Assembly (NCBI GenBank): GCA_003194525.1 | Contig: NBIV01000150.1 | Location: 62,001 to 126,000 of the forward strand | DNA length: 64,000 nt | From: Gracilariopsis chorda | Taxonomy: Eukaryota; Rhodophyta; Florideophyceae; Gracilariales; Gracilariaceae | Reading direction: 5' to 3' | Shown here: positions 20,882 to 31,171 of the stretch, in pieces | Numbering within the stretch: position 1 is the first letter of the stretch | Layout of the letters: each line of letters begins with the position of its first letter | Notes under the pieces: model-generated | Databases searched by the model: none | Told to the model about the DNA's origin: nothing | What the model saw: the letters and a program-made list of their open reading frames with translations, nothing else | Position numbers and translations under genes: made by a program

Positions 20882-20906
20882 GGGGGGGGGGGGGGGGGGG
20901 GGGGGG
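20882..20906. repeat. G25/C25 homopolymer just 5' of the PRPP synthetase start
   Basis: Twenty-five consecutive G on the plus strand; in the PRPP synthetase mRNA this is a C25 tract ending 10 nt before the ATG. Its length is not a multiple of three and such runs slip easily. It could form G-quadruplex or i-motif structures. The true length may be misassembled. Confidence 0.9.
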
Positions 20907-21666
20907 AGGCAGAGCAAAAGGAGGCGGGAAGGGGGCGGAGAGGTGGGAAGGGGCACGAGACGGGACAGCGGAGGGCAAGTCCCGGGGAGGGGTAGGTGGC
21001 GAGATCGGCAACACGCAAGTGTGCGCACGCAGGCGAAGCACGCGGGCGTATCTTGGCAAATGGATGATGGGGTCTCTCTACTACGGGCGCCGTTGGTAGA
21101 TATCATCACGCTGTGCGCGTGCGCTGTAACAAGGGCGCCGTCACACGTGCACTCTCACGCTACGCACTGCATTACGGTTACCAAACGCCAGCCGCCGTCG
21201 ACGCCCCCCTCGCTGGACACGTGGCGCTTCGCTGCGCTCCTCACCGCCGCACAAGCCACAAGCTGCCACTTGCGCGCGCCACAACGTTCTCTTTGAAATC
21301 CGCCGCCATGCTCCCTAGTAGCGAGTCCCTACGCACACACCCGCCAAGTCTTCCCAACCGCAGCTTACAGCAGCTCTACATCCTCTATTCTCCCTCGTCT
21401 CTCCATCCCCCTCCCCCCACCCTCACTTGCACTGCACACCGCTATGCTCCTCGTCCTTCTTCAGCCTCACCCGCTCTCCGCACTTGTCACCACGGAAAAC
21501 ATAAATAACAAACCCCCCCCACCCCTTCCCCATTCAGCCATTCCATGCATACCTGTACCAACCGAAACGGTTAGTAGCGACCAGTGCACCACGTCTCAGC
21601 CGCCGCCAAATCCAAGAGTATTGTAGCAAAGCGCTCTGCCTTTGACTTTCACAACTCATGCATTCC
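20907..21666. other. Intergenic region between PRPP synthetase and UPF1
   Basis: C-rich, low-complexity sequence containing no gene I can support. It should hold the PRPP synthetase promoter and the UPF1 3' UTR. ORFs here on both strands are compositional. Confidence 0.4.
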
Positions 21667-24656
21667 TTACTTCCATCCCGGCGCTTGGTAAGAGTAGTCG
21701 TTAGACGGAGCCCCGCGACGGTCCACCGGGTTCACCCGCACAGTCGACGCACCAGCCGCCACCGGCGCTGACTGAAACGCGCTGCTCTGAGAGAGCGACA
21801 GCGTGTGCGGTGGCGCGAACAGCGACCCCATCACCCCAAACGGCATCTGCGGCAGCGGAACGCGCGAGCTCTGCATCATCGGGTTCACAATCGACCCTCC
21901 AAGTCGCCCGTCTCCAATCAGCCCAGGTCCTCCGTTTCCTGAAACCATCGACCCATTACGAACCCGCTCCACAGATGACGGCGGGTGAAACTCGGGATCC
22001 AGACTTGTACCCGACATAGACGTCGGACCGGGTGGCATCGGCGTGTACCGAGCAAACTCTCCGTTCTGCCGACGTCGGGGACGGGGAATCGACACCACAC
22101 ACACCTTTAAGTTCGTCAGCGGCCCCTCAACAAGCACGTTCTTGTCGCGGTAGTGCAGAAGTAGCGCTGCCCATAGCGACTGCCTCGAAAGAACTTTCGG
22201 GTTGCCAATGATCACATTTCCAAGCCGCGCACGTGTCAGTGCAACGTTCAAACGCCGAGGGTCCGCCAGAAACCCGATACCCTGATGTTCATTAGAGCGC
22301 ACACACGACAGGATGATGTACGCCTTTTCCCGACCCTGAAACGCATCAACGGACGCTACTTCTACGTCACGGTACAACTCCGATCTAAGCGGACCCATGC
22401 GCGCAAAGTGAGATACAACGTACGCACGCTGCCCTTCGTACGGCGTAATCACCCCAATTTGATCTGCTGCCACCCCTGCCTTCAGTAGGTGTGTCACGCC
22501 CTTCTCAACTGCAGCAGCCTCAACACGGTTCAGGTAACTCGTCCCAGAAGCAGACACTTCTTCAGGACCTGTCTGAGACCAGAAGATCATCGGCCGCGAT
22601 GAGTCAATCCAAGGGAACTCTGCAAGTGACGACTTGCGATCTTCAGCTGACACACCGTTCTGCAAAGTTCCTTCGTAGAACGTCACAGACGGGAACGACG
22701 ATAGACACGGGTGCATGCGATACTGCACTTGGAGACGAATCGGCCTCACGCCGAGAGCAACAAGACGCTCGAACATGGACTGTCCCAAGCCTGCAGCTGC
22801 AGCTCTTTTCTCCGTGATAACAGGTCCCAGTTGGCAATGATCTCCAACAAATACCAACTGCTTGCATCCGTGTACGATAGGGATCAGCGTCTCGGGCTCG
22901 GATGCCTGAGTAGCTTCATCAATAAGTACAGAGCGGAAGCGGAGAGATGACAGTCTCGGATCGCCTGCAGAAGTGCAGGTTGTACAGATCACATCTGCCG
23001 CGTCGAGAAGTTCGCGTTCAGTAGCTCTCTTCAGTGACCTCAGACGTCTGTCATCCCGATCACTCAGTTCTCCTGTTTCATCGCGAAGCTTCATCAGCTT
23101 GTTCAATTCGGACTCCTCTCGGTCATCAACGTGACGCACTTGGTAGTGTAGAGACAAATGTTCGACCGCTGATGCAAGCGCCTCTCGTGACTTAGCCAAA
23201 ACACGTACGACCTTGAGACCAGTTAATGCAATCTTCTCGCTAAGCTGGTCCACAGCAATATTGCTAGGAGCGCAAACGAGAATTTTGCCCTTCACTTGCT
23301 TCGTCAAGTGATAAACAATTGTAGCCGACGTAACTGTTTTCCCAGTTCCGGGCGGTCCCTGAATCAAAGAAAGCGGAGATTCCAAAACAGAACGCACCGC
23401 CACTTTCTGCGAATCATTCAGCGAAGGAAGGTTCGGAGCACTGAGGCTGTCCGGAATGTTTGAGGTTTTCACGACTTGTGGGTGAACTTCGTGGCCTAGA
23501 ATACGGTGGAACAGGTAGCCAGAAACGGAGGTTTCATCCACAGCAAACTGACGGAGAGCGGCAGTCATTCTGTCGAAAGAAGTAGATTTCCATACGATCT
23601 CCACCCTGAAGCCGGACGTAGTTTCAATCGGAGCACGAGAAGAAGGACGGCCGCTCCGCAACTCTAGAGCCACTTCTTCGTCCGTGGTAAAACCCTTTAC
23701 CGTTCCAACGCATTCCCACTTTACGGTAGAGTGGGTCAGTCGAATTTCGTCCCCATGCATGATGCGGATGTAACCATCAGACATTTGTGGAATAATGAAG
23801 TTCGCAACGCGGCGCTTGTTGAGGCTTATGTCCCAGCGCACGGTAATGTTCGATCGGCTTTGCTCCTCTTTCATTCTTCGATCGTTTTCTGATTCGGCTT
23901 TAACCAAAGCGCCAAAGATGCGTTGAAACTGATATCCATCTTCGTAACGAAGAAGAGCTCTTGGAAGTTCTTCAATGTTACTCGGTTTGGAAATATCTTC
24001 CAAAGTAGCGTTGGGATCGGACTTCCAGAGCTCTTCCAACTTGTTCGCTTCAGCAATACTGATTTGCCTAGAACGTGCCATCTCCTTTTCTGACGGGACT
24101 CGAACCAACCAGGGGAGAAACTGGCCGTCCACAATGAGAGGCTGCCATGCTTCCAATTCCCAGTTCATGTCCTCCAGCCCTTTTGCGTGCAAGCAGGGTT
24201 CGCGGCAGAGCAAGACGACAACCGAATCGCCCTGCGCAGGAACGAAGCCAAGCAGAAAGACATTTGTCGTGCAGCAATTGTAACATTCCAAGACGGTGTC
24301 TCCGAGGGAGAGTCCTTGTGCAGGCTAACTTCCTTGTGACGAGAACGCACTAAATGGGTAATGATGTGACTGCCGGGCAGCTTACCACGCCCATTGCAGT
24401 ACCAGCGATTGTCCTCTTTATCGTGCACAACGCAGGCGGGGTCATGAATGCCGCAGTAAGCGCAGGCGTGCTCGGGAAGTTCTTCCTCGGCGGTGAGGTC
24501 TTCATCGTCGACCTCCTCCTCAAAGTCAAGGTCGCCGAGTGCGGCTGTAACAGCGCGGACCGAGGAGTCTAGAGCGTGAAGTTGTTTGGGAGTGTGCGGT
24601 ACGTCCAGGACGTCATCGTCCTCATTCAGGAAAGAGAGGTCACATTTCTCTGCCAT
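21667..24656 (-). CDS. UPF1: UPF1/RENT1 RNA helicase, with a one-base frameshift
   Basis: UPF1 is the central ATP-dependent helicase of nonsense-mediated mRNA decay. The start is taken at ATG 24656 (MAEKCDLSF). An acidic N-terminus leads into the Cys/His domain ([13 protein letters not shown], then [14 protein letters not shown], then HLVRS). At about 24306-24308 the frame shifts. The second part (to the stop at 21667) resumes exactly with LECYNC and [18 protein letters not shown], then the helicase core: QGPPGTGKT (Walker A), IDEATQ (DEAT box), [22 protein letters not shown] and LTRAR. Restoring one C in a C run makes the reading continuous at a highly conserved place, so a sequencing or assembly indel is the likeliest cause. 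Total is about 995 aa. The C-terminus is Ser/Gln/Pro-rich but short compared with human UPF1. Confidence 0.9.
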
Positions 24657-25074
24657 ATCGCGGGCGGAGTTGAATGCAGAAGTGCCGCCGGCGACGGTGG
24701 AGTGGCAGCCGGTGTGCGCACAAAGGCTTGCAACGAAAGTTGAGGGGGGGATTTCATGCGCCTCCGATTCGGTACTTTTCACTGCGTACAGCACTCTGCC
24801 ACGGGCGACGGTCAGGCTTGCACAACCCGTGGCGCGCTGGCTGCAATTGGTACAAATTCCAAAACTTTTTACAACGCTGCTGCACAGCATGGACAGTGAC
24901 CCATCATGCGCCACGCCATCGTGGTTTCCGTCACAGCCAGTGGCGCCGATTATCATAGGGCGTGCCCCCATCTGTGCGGCTCAATGAGCTCCTATCCGAC
25001 CCAAGAGCCCCATCTTGCGCGCTTCCCGCCCATCCGCGCAAAGTGAATCGTTTCTGTCTATCGCCATCAGCCCC

Positions 25075-25830
25075 ATGGCCTTCGCCGTATCCCCATTCAT
25101 TCAACCCGTGCTCAGCTCTCCCAGTCACCGTTGCTGTTCGCACTTCGCCCCAACAGCCGCCAGAGTGCGTTTCCGAGCATGCGCTACCTCCCAGCCATCG
25201 CCGCATCCGCATCCGCATCCGTCCGTAGCCAGCGACGAAACAGATGAAGACCATCCATTCCTCCTTCCACCCTCCACTCTAGCAAAGGCAGTGCGTGGAA
25301 CAATGCTGGAAGGCTGCCAACTAGCGCAAGTGTATAGCTCACAGCTACATGGCTTCTCCAATGTCGCATTCTTTGATCAGCAACTCCCACTGGGAGGTGT
25401 TCCATCCTTGCTACTCGGTCACACCGAGGACGGCAATCTCTTCGGCGGCTACACGGCTTTCGGCTTTCTGGCTCGTGACGACTATCGCGAAGCCACTTCC
25501 GAGAAAGCCATGTTTGTGTTTTCCGTTCAAGGGGATCAACTACTAATCGCAGAGCCCACAGACCTTGTCCTATACGATTTCTACGACTACGCCGTGCGAT
25601 TTGGGGCAGGCCTTTTGTGCATGCCAATGAACCCTGCCAAACACATCATGAAGCCAAACGCGGCTACTTCAAGTTGCCGAATGCCCGACGGTACTACCAG
25701 CGTGTTTGGCGAATTTGCCATGGCCAAAGTAAAGCGACTTGAAGTTCTTGTCGCGAGAAAGTATATCGATGAGTTGGAGAAACCAAAACAGCAGTCGAAA
25801 AGCGGCTTCTTCTCTCGTTTCTTCGGCTAA
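25075..25830 (+). CDS. TLDc-domain protein, probably plastid-targeted
   Basis: 251 aa from ATG 25075. The first 50-60 residues are rich in Ser, Ala, Pro and Arg (MAFAVSPFIQPVLSSPSHRC...) and look like a transit peptide. The body shows TLDc-like features: LLLGHTEDGNLFGGYTAFGF followed by EKAMFVFSV, and a later FGAGLLCMP strand with EFAMAKVKRLEVLV near the end. TLDc proteins in other eukaryotes are tied to oxidative-stress resistance and V-ATPase binding; a role here is inferred only. It is head-to-head with UPF1 (418 bp). The frame is open to 25015, but the chosen Met begins the transit-like segment. Confidence 0.65.
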   Translation: MAFAVSPFIQPVLSSPSHRCCSHFAPTAARVRFRACATSQPSPHPHPHPSVASDETDEDHPFLLPPSTLAKAVRGTMLEGCQLAQVYSSQLHGFSNVAFFDQQLPLGGVPSLLLGHTEDGNLFGGYTAFGFLARDDYREATSEKAMFVFSVQGDQLLIAEPTDLVLYDFYDYAVRFGAGLLCMPMNPAKHIMKPNAATSSCRMPDGTTSVFGEFAMAKVKRLEVLVARKYIDELEKPKQQSKSGFFSRFFG

Positions 25831-25956
25831 AAAGAAAAACGCCTTCAGTACCCATACCTCGTCCCTATTCTACCATTTTGTTACTTTACATACGCATACT
25901 CCGTTTGCAGGGTTTTCTTCGTTCGTTGCTCCATTACAACGTCTCTTCCTTATTGA

Positions 25957-26985
25957 TCACGCGACGGCCACGCGAAGTTTCAGGTGAACAGCTCGCTTGA
26001 GGACTTCGCTCGAACTTTGTGCGGCAGTGTCACGAATCCATTCGATCACTTGTCCACCAGGTCCTACAACGATTCCCACTGCGCTGGACCTCGGTACCCG
26101 TATGACTTCGGAGATGTACAGGTCTCCGTTCGGCAGTTGCATCATTTTCTCATTCTCAAATCTACATTGATATGGTACTTCTTCATGCACCCTGTGCAAC
26201 AATTTCTCCCATATATGTTGTCTGACCACATCCAACTCATCATCACAATACGCTGTATCTGGAGGCACTTCAAAGTCACCCTCTGTTGTCATGTCAAGTA
26301 GTTTGTCCCGCAAGTCGTTTACTCCTCGGCCATTGTACGCGGAAACCATAAAGATGCGGTCTTCAAAAACGGCTTTGAAATCGCTTACCTTGGTTTGAAA
26401 GAAATCTGCCGCAGTTAATATCCGGGAGCGTGGAGTAACCTTGTCACATTTGTTCAATACAAGCAGGAGGCCAGACTGTTGACGGGCTTTACCACGACTT
26501 TCTGCAATCTGTTCAGAAATATTTGCGCACCGTCGCCAGTAACCCTCACCTCTTGAGGCGTCCACTACCAGAACTACAACGTCAGCATCGACGGCAGCTC
26601 CCCATCCATCGGTTGTGAGCTCTCTCCTCTCCGCGCGTAGTGTCTTGAGGAATTGGCGTTCAACAACTCCTGGAGTGTCCCAGAATATGAGCTGACGATT
26701 TCCAGAAGTGTAGGCACCGATCGTTCGACTTCGTGTGGCGTTCACTTTTCGAGAGACAGCTGATACGCGAGACCCGATGAGTGCATTAGATAAAGATGAC
26801 TTGCCCGCATTTGGAGCTCCGATGAGAGCGACAGATGCTATTCTTGTATCTGCGGGGATGTGTGGCAGTGCGGCGGAGTAGTCTACTGCTGACTCCTTCG
26901 AGGATGAACAGAAACGACGCGCAAAGCTGAGGCGCGGTATTGATGGTATTGAGTTGGAAGCGGCCAAGAAATAGGTACGGAACAT
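25957..26985 (-). CDS. ERA: Era-type GTPase, organelle-targeted
   Basis: 342 aa. Era GTPases bind the 3' end of small-subunit rRNA and help assemble bacterial-type ribosomes. The N-terminus (MFRTYFLAASNSIPSIPRLS...RRFCSSS) looks like a mitochondrial or plastid presequence. G1 is GAPNAGKS at 56-63, the switch I threonine lies in RSRTIGAY, G3 is DTPG at 103-106, G4 is NKCD at 178-181 and G5 is VSAY near 214. The C-terminal KH domain carries GPGG at 308-311 (GxxG loop). All parts are present, so it should be functional. It is tail-to-tail with the TLDc gene, stops 126 bp apart. Confidence 0.9.
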   Translation of the reverse strand: MFRTYFLAASNSIPSIPRLSFARRFCSSSKESAVDYSAALPHIPADTRIASVALIGAPNAGKSSLSNALIGSRVSAVSRKVNATRSRTIGAYTSGNRQLIFWDTPGVVERQFLKTLRAERRELTTDGWGAAVDADVVVLVVDASRGEGYWRRCANISEQIAESRGKARQQSGLLLVLNKCDKVTPRSRILTAADFFQTKVSDFKAVFEDRIFMVSAYNGRGVNDLRDKLLDMTTEGDFEVPPDTAYCDDELDVVRQHIWEKLLHRVHEEVPYQCRFENEKMMQLPNGDLYISEVIRVPRSSAVGIVVGPGGQVIEWIRDTAAQSSSEVLKRAVHLKLRVAVA

Positions 26986-27159
26986 CTGTTAGTAATGAGG
27001 TAGCCTTCACATCCTCTGCTGACGAGGGGTGTTTGAAGGCACTGGGGATGACGAATGGCGATGTTGGAGCTGACTACTCCCGGAGTTGGTGTCGCCGATT
27101 TGGCTTGGATCAGCAAGGTTGAGAGGAGGTGGGGGGCAATTGAATATTTACGAGAATAA

Positions 27160-27758
<599 letters not shown>

Positions 27759-28526
27759 ACGCTGCGACTCGCAACGCGACTTGCGGAACGGGTAGCAGTG
27801 GAGCCGTGTATACACTATCTGGCAAAGTGCCTGGTGGGGTGGTCAGCTCGGCGTGAAGGGCCGAGGCAGAGTCTACTTGTAGTCAGTCACTTTCCCCAGC
27901 TAGCCAGGACATGAGAAGTAAAACTGTGTACTTGCACGCCGTAAACAAAGCGCACAGCGCGTATCTGTTTTAGAAGTCGGCATTGTCGCACCTGCTCCGT
28001 CCGCGCGGGACGGGCGGAGGAGGAGGGCGGCGGCGCGGTCAGTGCCGAACAGTGCATGAAAAAGAAAGCGAAAAGCGCCAAATAAAATGGGTCGTTGCGG
28101 GTGGAGGGTAACGAGTAGCGATATCCATCGCTTCGGGAGGCGGGAGGCGGGAGGCGGGGGAGGAGGCGGGGGAGAGTGTGACTGCCGCTTGCGCGGCGCC
28201 AGACGAGCGTACATGTAGAAAATCGGAAATTTTTGGCGTGAAAGCGCCCGTCGCGCGGGCAGAGGCGCGGCGTAACGCTCCGCGTTCGGGCGCGACGCGA
28301 CGCAGCGCAATTGACAATTGGCGGCAGTTGCGCCCGCGTCGCGCACCGCGCCTGCCGCTGGCTGCTGCAGTCCGCCCGTGTCTGTGGCATGGCTGCCGAT
28401 TTCCCCGTCGCTGTCGCCGTTCTTCAACGCCCATGGCCGCCAACCCTCCGTCAGCTCTGCTTTCGGTTCCGCCTTGTTCCCCGCCCCTCCCCCCTTACCT
28501 CCTCCCCTCCCTCCCCCCCCTCCAAC
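27759..28526. other. GC-rich intergenic and promoter region with tandem GGGAGGC
   Basis: This lies between ubiquitin-eL40 and the RFTS-bromodomain gene. It includes a G-rich heptamer-like tandem (GGGAGGC x3, then GGGG runs) around 28134-28172, and the C-rich leader of the next gene just before 28527. Long overlapping ORFs here on both strands are compositional. No separate gene is supported. Confidence 0.45.
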
Positions 28527-29921
28527 ATGACGTACATTCCAGAGAGTCAGACCCCCACCCTTTTCGATGTCTCCTATGATAATAAGATTCCCCAGCGCGA
28601 ACTCACCGACTTTGTCGTTGCTCGCGGAGACGATAAGCTCTCTATCTGCGCCTTGGACGACGCCACCTCACACCAGCAGCCCGTCGTCGCGCGTGGAACC
28701 CTGTTGGCCGATAACGGACGCGACACCATTAAAGTCATCTCCGCCCCACTCAAGGAGTGGTGCATTGAGTACGCTCAAACCCCGTACCTTTGGGTTCGCA
28801 CCAGCGATGTCTGGTACAGGCTTTTGAAACCCGCCAAGGAGTACGCACGTACGCATGAAACTGCCCGACGTCGTTTTGAGCTATGCTCCAGGATTTTCAT
28901 TCTCGGCACCACCATGAACCCCTCCGAATGCACCTACAAGCTCTTTGTCCAGCTGTTGTCCGGCACTTATGGCAAGATGAAGGCCTACTCGGAAAAGGAG
29001 TTGTTACTGGAGAAGGACTTCATTCTCGCTCAAATCAAGAACCTGCGCAATGAATCGCTGTCCGACATTCCGTTTGTGAGGGAGCTTCGAGAAAAGAAGC
29101 CTCTTAACGGAAAGAGGACTGCTACCACTTCAAAGAAAAAGGATCCCTCTTCCAGCAATGGAAGCATTTCCGTCTCTACAAACGGCAACAGCGAGGTCAA
29201 ACACTGGACTCCGAGTGCAAAACTTGACAAAGACGGCAAAGCAAAACTGTTCAAGAGATTGGATAAGATCGTCTTACAGATCACCAAGCACAAGTATGCA
29301 TTTCCATTCCTCGAACCAGTCGATCCCGTCAGAGAGCAGTGCCCAGACTATCTCGTTAGAGTTAAGAAACCAATGGATTACGGAACTATTAGGAAACGAT
29401 TGGAAAAGGGCGCCTACGACAGTTTGGACGATGTGGCCGCCGACGTGCGACAGATCAAGATCAACTGCTGTCAATACAATGGCGAGGATCATCAGTTCTC
29501 ACGCTGGGCTATTGAGCTGAGTAACAAGTTCGAGGTCATGGCTGCAAATGCTGAAGACGCCGAACTGGCGTCTATGAACAAGAGGCTATCCAAGAAGAGG
29601 AAGGCCTCCGATGCATTACCTCCAACTGGAAAACAGAAGAAGAATGGCAAAGCAGCCAAGAAGACCGTCAAGAGCAGTCCGGACCCATCGGTCACAGGTT
29701 CTCCATCCAAAGATGACGTATCAACAGGATCAAAGCTCTGCGCTCGGTCCGAATCACAAAGCTGTGAACGCATTCAGCTTGCAGGCAGCAAGTATTGTTC
29801 CGACGAATGTGGGCTTATAGTTGCCCGACAGCGGATAGAAGAATTGAACAAGGCTGGATTCTCAGTGGATGACTATATCAAACAGCATGTCACAAAAGCA
29901 CTTGTGCACAGCAGAAGCTAA
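28527..29921 (+). CDS. RFTS-like, bromodomain and CFP1-like zinc protein
   Basis: 464 aa from ATG 28527. Residues about 10-180 resemble the replication-foci targeting (RFTS) domain of DNMT1-type methyltransferases: LTDFVVARGDDKLSICALDD, WCIEYAQTPYLWVRTSDVWYRLLKPAKEY. After a basic linker, a bromodomain spans about 245-345 (ITKHKYAFPFLEPVDP, then PDYLVRVKKPMDYGTIRKRL; the acetyl-lysine Asn lies in CCQYNGED). Near 405-440 a cysteine cluster (CARSESQSC, then GSKYCSDECGLIVARQRI) resembles the zinc finger of CFP1/SPP1. No methyltransferase domain is present. A nuclear chromatin reader is inferred. The upstream open frame to 28311 is C-rich and rejected. The stop codon overlaps an AATAAA signal. 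Confidence 0.75.
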   Translation: MTYIPESQTPTLFDVSYDNKIPQRELTDFVVARGDDKLSICALDDATSHQQPVVARGTLLADNGRDTIKVISAPLKEWCIEYAQTPYLWVRTSDVWYRLLKPAKEYARTHETARRRFELCSRIFILGTTMNPSECTYKLFVQLLSGTYGKMKAYSEKELLLEKDFILAQIKNLRNESLSDIPFVRELREKKPLNGKRTATTSKKKDPSSSNGSISVSTNGNSEVKHWTPSAKLDKDGKAKLFKRLDKIVLQITKHKYAFPFLEPVDPVREQCPDYLVRVKKPMDYGTIRKRLEKGAYDSLDDVAADVRQIKINCCQYNGEDHQFSRWAIELSNKFEVMAANAEDAELASMNKRLSKKRKASDALPPTGKQKKNGKAAKKTVKSSPDPSVTGSPSKDDVSTGSKLCARSESQSCERIQLAGSKYCSDECGLIVARQRIEELNKAGFSVDDYIKQHVTKALVHSRS

Positions 29922-29925
29922 TAAA
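29920..29925 (+). promoter_or_regulatory. AATAAA poly(A) signal overlapping the stop codon
   Basis: The TAA stop at 29919-29921 shares bases with AATAAA at 29920-29925. The stop of the convergent START gene is only 80 bp downstream, so the 3' UTR must be very short or overlap that gene. Confidence 0.55.
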
Positions 29926-30001
29926 ACTCTCTTACTCCTCTCTCGCTTGCTTTTTCTTTTTTCATTCTTTCGCTCTCTAACAACTTGGGGCAAAACTGGT
30001 T

Positions 30002-31171
30002 TCATCCAAACAGCGCTTTCGCCCATCTCGATCGCTGCCCTGATTCAGAGTCGTCTCCCCTAACAATGGCTTTAATGACGGATGTTGGTGGAAGTTGTGG
30101 TTGCACCTCCGGATCAAAACTGTGTGAACGACGCCCAGGTGACGAATGCCCTTCGTGCTGATGACCGTGTTCTTTTTCCGGTGATATACCTTTTCGTTCC
30201 CAGTACTCTCGCAGACGTCTTCTAACAAACTCGTAGAACGGTTCTGTTGCTATTCTTTCTTCATACAAAGGTGAAACTCTGCTCAAGTTCTTTGCTCTAC
30301 TTTCAAGCGTTCGAATAGACCACCTGCAGATTGTGCGGGCGCCCCAGTTAACTAATGCCATCGGAACAAAACTCAGATGTGGGTCAACATTGTACAAGAA
30401 CCTCGCTTTTGTCACGCCCGGGCTTTCGGGATACAGAATAAAGCCGGAGTTGTACATATCCGCTCGCACGGTTCTAGACAGCGAAGAAGGTGGCGGAACC
30501 GGTTCCTTTAGGGGATGCGTTTCATCTATGGAACGAGTTAGAGCCATCACGCAATCATCTTCGTCAAGTGCATCGACGGCAAACGCATAGACGGCCACAT
30601 CTCGGTTATATAGAGGCCACGGCGCGAAAACTGTTATGTACGCAGCACGGCGCATTGCACTGGAATCCTCAGTCTCAAGCCTTCTTGCTGAGGTGACGTA
30701 CCAGAACAAGCGTTCGTACACATCGGATTCATAGACAAGAGCAGCCACGTGAAGAAGGGGAGCGCGAATGTATCCCTCAATAAGAATTGAATGGGTACTT
30801 GTGTTGGGTTCTCTGCGATACCAAACTTTCGTTTCCACGCCGTTGTAAGAAACAGTCCAGTCATGTTCCGAATGTAGTGCTTCGCGCAAGGATTCCAGTT
30901 GTGAGCATTCTGACACAATTGTTGGGTACGGTGGGTTCAATAGGCACTTTTCATACTTCTCGGCGAGTTGTTGTGATGTGACAGAGACTGACGACTTGAG
31001 TGATTCGATTTCTGAACGCATTATCGATAGAATACGGGATGCTTGCAGTAGCTTATCGAGCTTGTAAAGCTCTTGGACTTTTTCTAGCGCCTTGTCCATG
31101 TTATTTCTGATAGCTGATTCGCCTTTACCAGCCGACACTGGAGTAATACTTGTATCGTCGTCAGAAGCCAT
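30002..31171 (-). CDS. START-domain protein
   Basis: 389 aa. A charged, helical N-terminus (about 1-110, with a KALEKVQELYKLDKLLQASRI helix) is followed by a START/SRPBCC lipid-binding fold at about 120-300. It shows WTVSYNGVETKVWYRREPN, then IEGYIRAPLLHVAALVYES, then the RDVAVYAFAVD strand and a long final helix (VNWGARTICRWSIRTLESRA). No transmembrane segment is evident. START domains carry sterols or phospholipids between membranes; the ligand cannot be predicted. It is tail-to-tail with the bromodomain gene and head-to-head with the aminopeptidase gene. Confidence 0.75.
   Translation of the reverse strand: MASDDDTSITPVSAGKGESAIRNNMDKALEKVQELYKLDKLLQASRILSIMRSEIESLKSSVSVTSQQLAEKYEKCLLNPPYPTIVSECSQLESLREALHSEHDWTVSYNGVETKVWYRREPNTSTHSILIEGYIRAPLLHVAALVYESDVYERLFWYVTSARRLETEDSSAMRRAAYITVFAPWPLYNRDVAVYAFAVDALDEDDCVMALTRSIDETHPLKEPVPPPSSLSRTVRADMYNSGFILYPESPGVTKARFLYNVDPHLSFVPMALVNWGARTICRWSIRTLESRAKNLSRVSPLYEERIATEPFYEFVRRRLREYWERKGISPEKEHGHQHEGHSSPGRRSHSFDPEVQPQLPPTSVIKAIVRGDDSESGQRSRWAKALFG

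Noticed and set aside
20872..21018. 49-codon N-terminal extension of PRPP synthetase
   Set aside because: It includes eight prolines from a C25 run of unstable length; the conserved protein begins after the internal Met. Kept only as an alternative.
20302..21099. 265-codon plus-strand ORF over PRPP synthetase
   Set aside because: It is antisense to a certain gene, and the end is a glycine run from the G25 tract.
24290..24312. Programmed ribosomal frameshift in UPF1
   Set aside because: There is no canonical slippery heptamer. A missing C in a C run explains the break better.
24165..24971. 268-codon ORF as an independent gene
   Set aside because: It contains the first half of the UPF1 Cys/His domain, and its last 40 codons are out of frame relative to UPF1.
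27887..28443. Three overlapping minus-strand ORFs upstream of the bromodomain gene
   Set aside because: Ala/Arg/Pro-rich products of a GC-rich promoter region in three frames; compositional.
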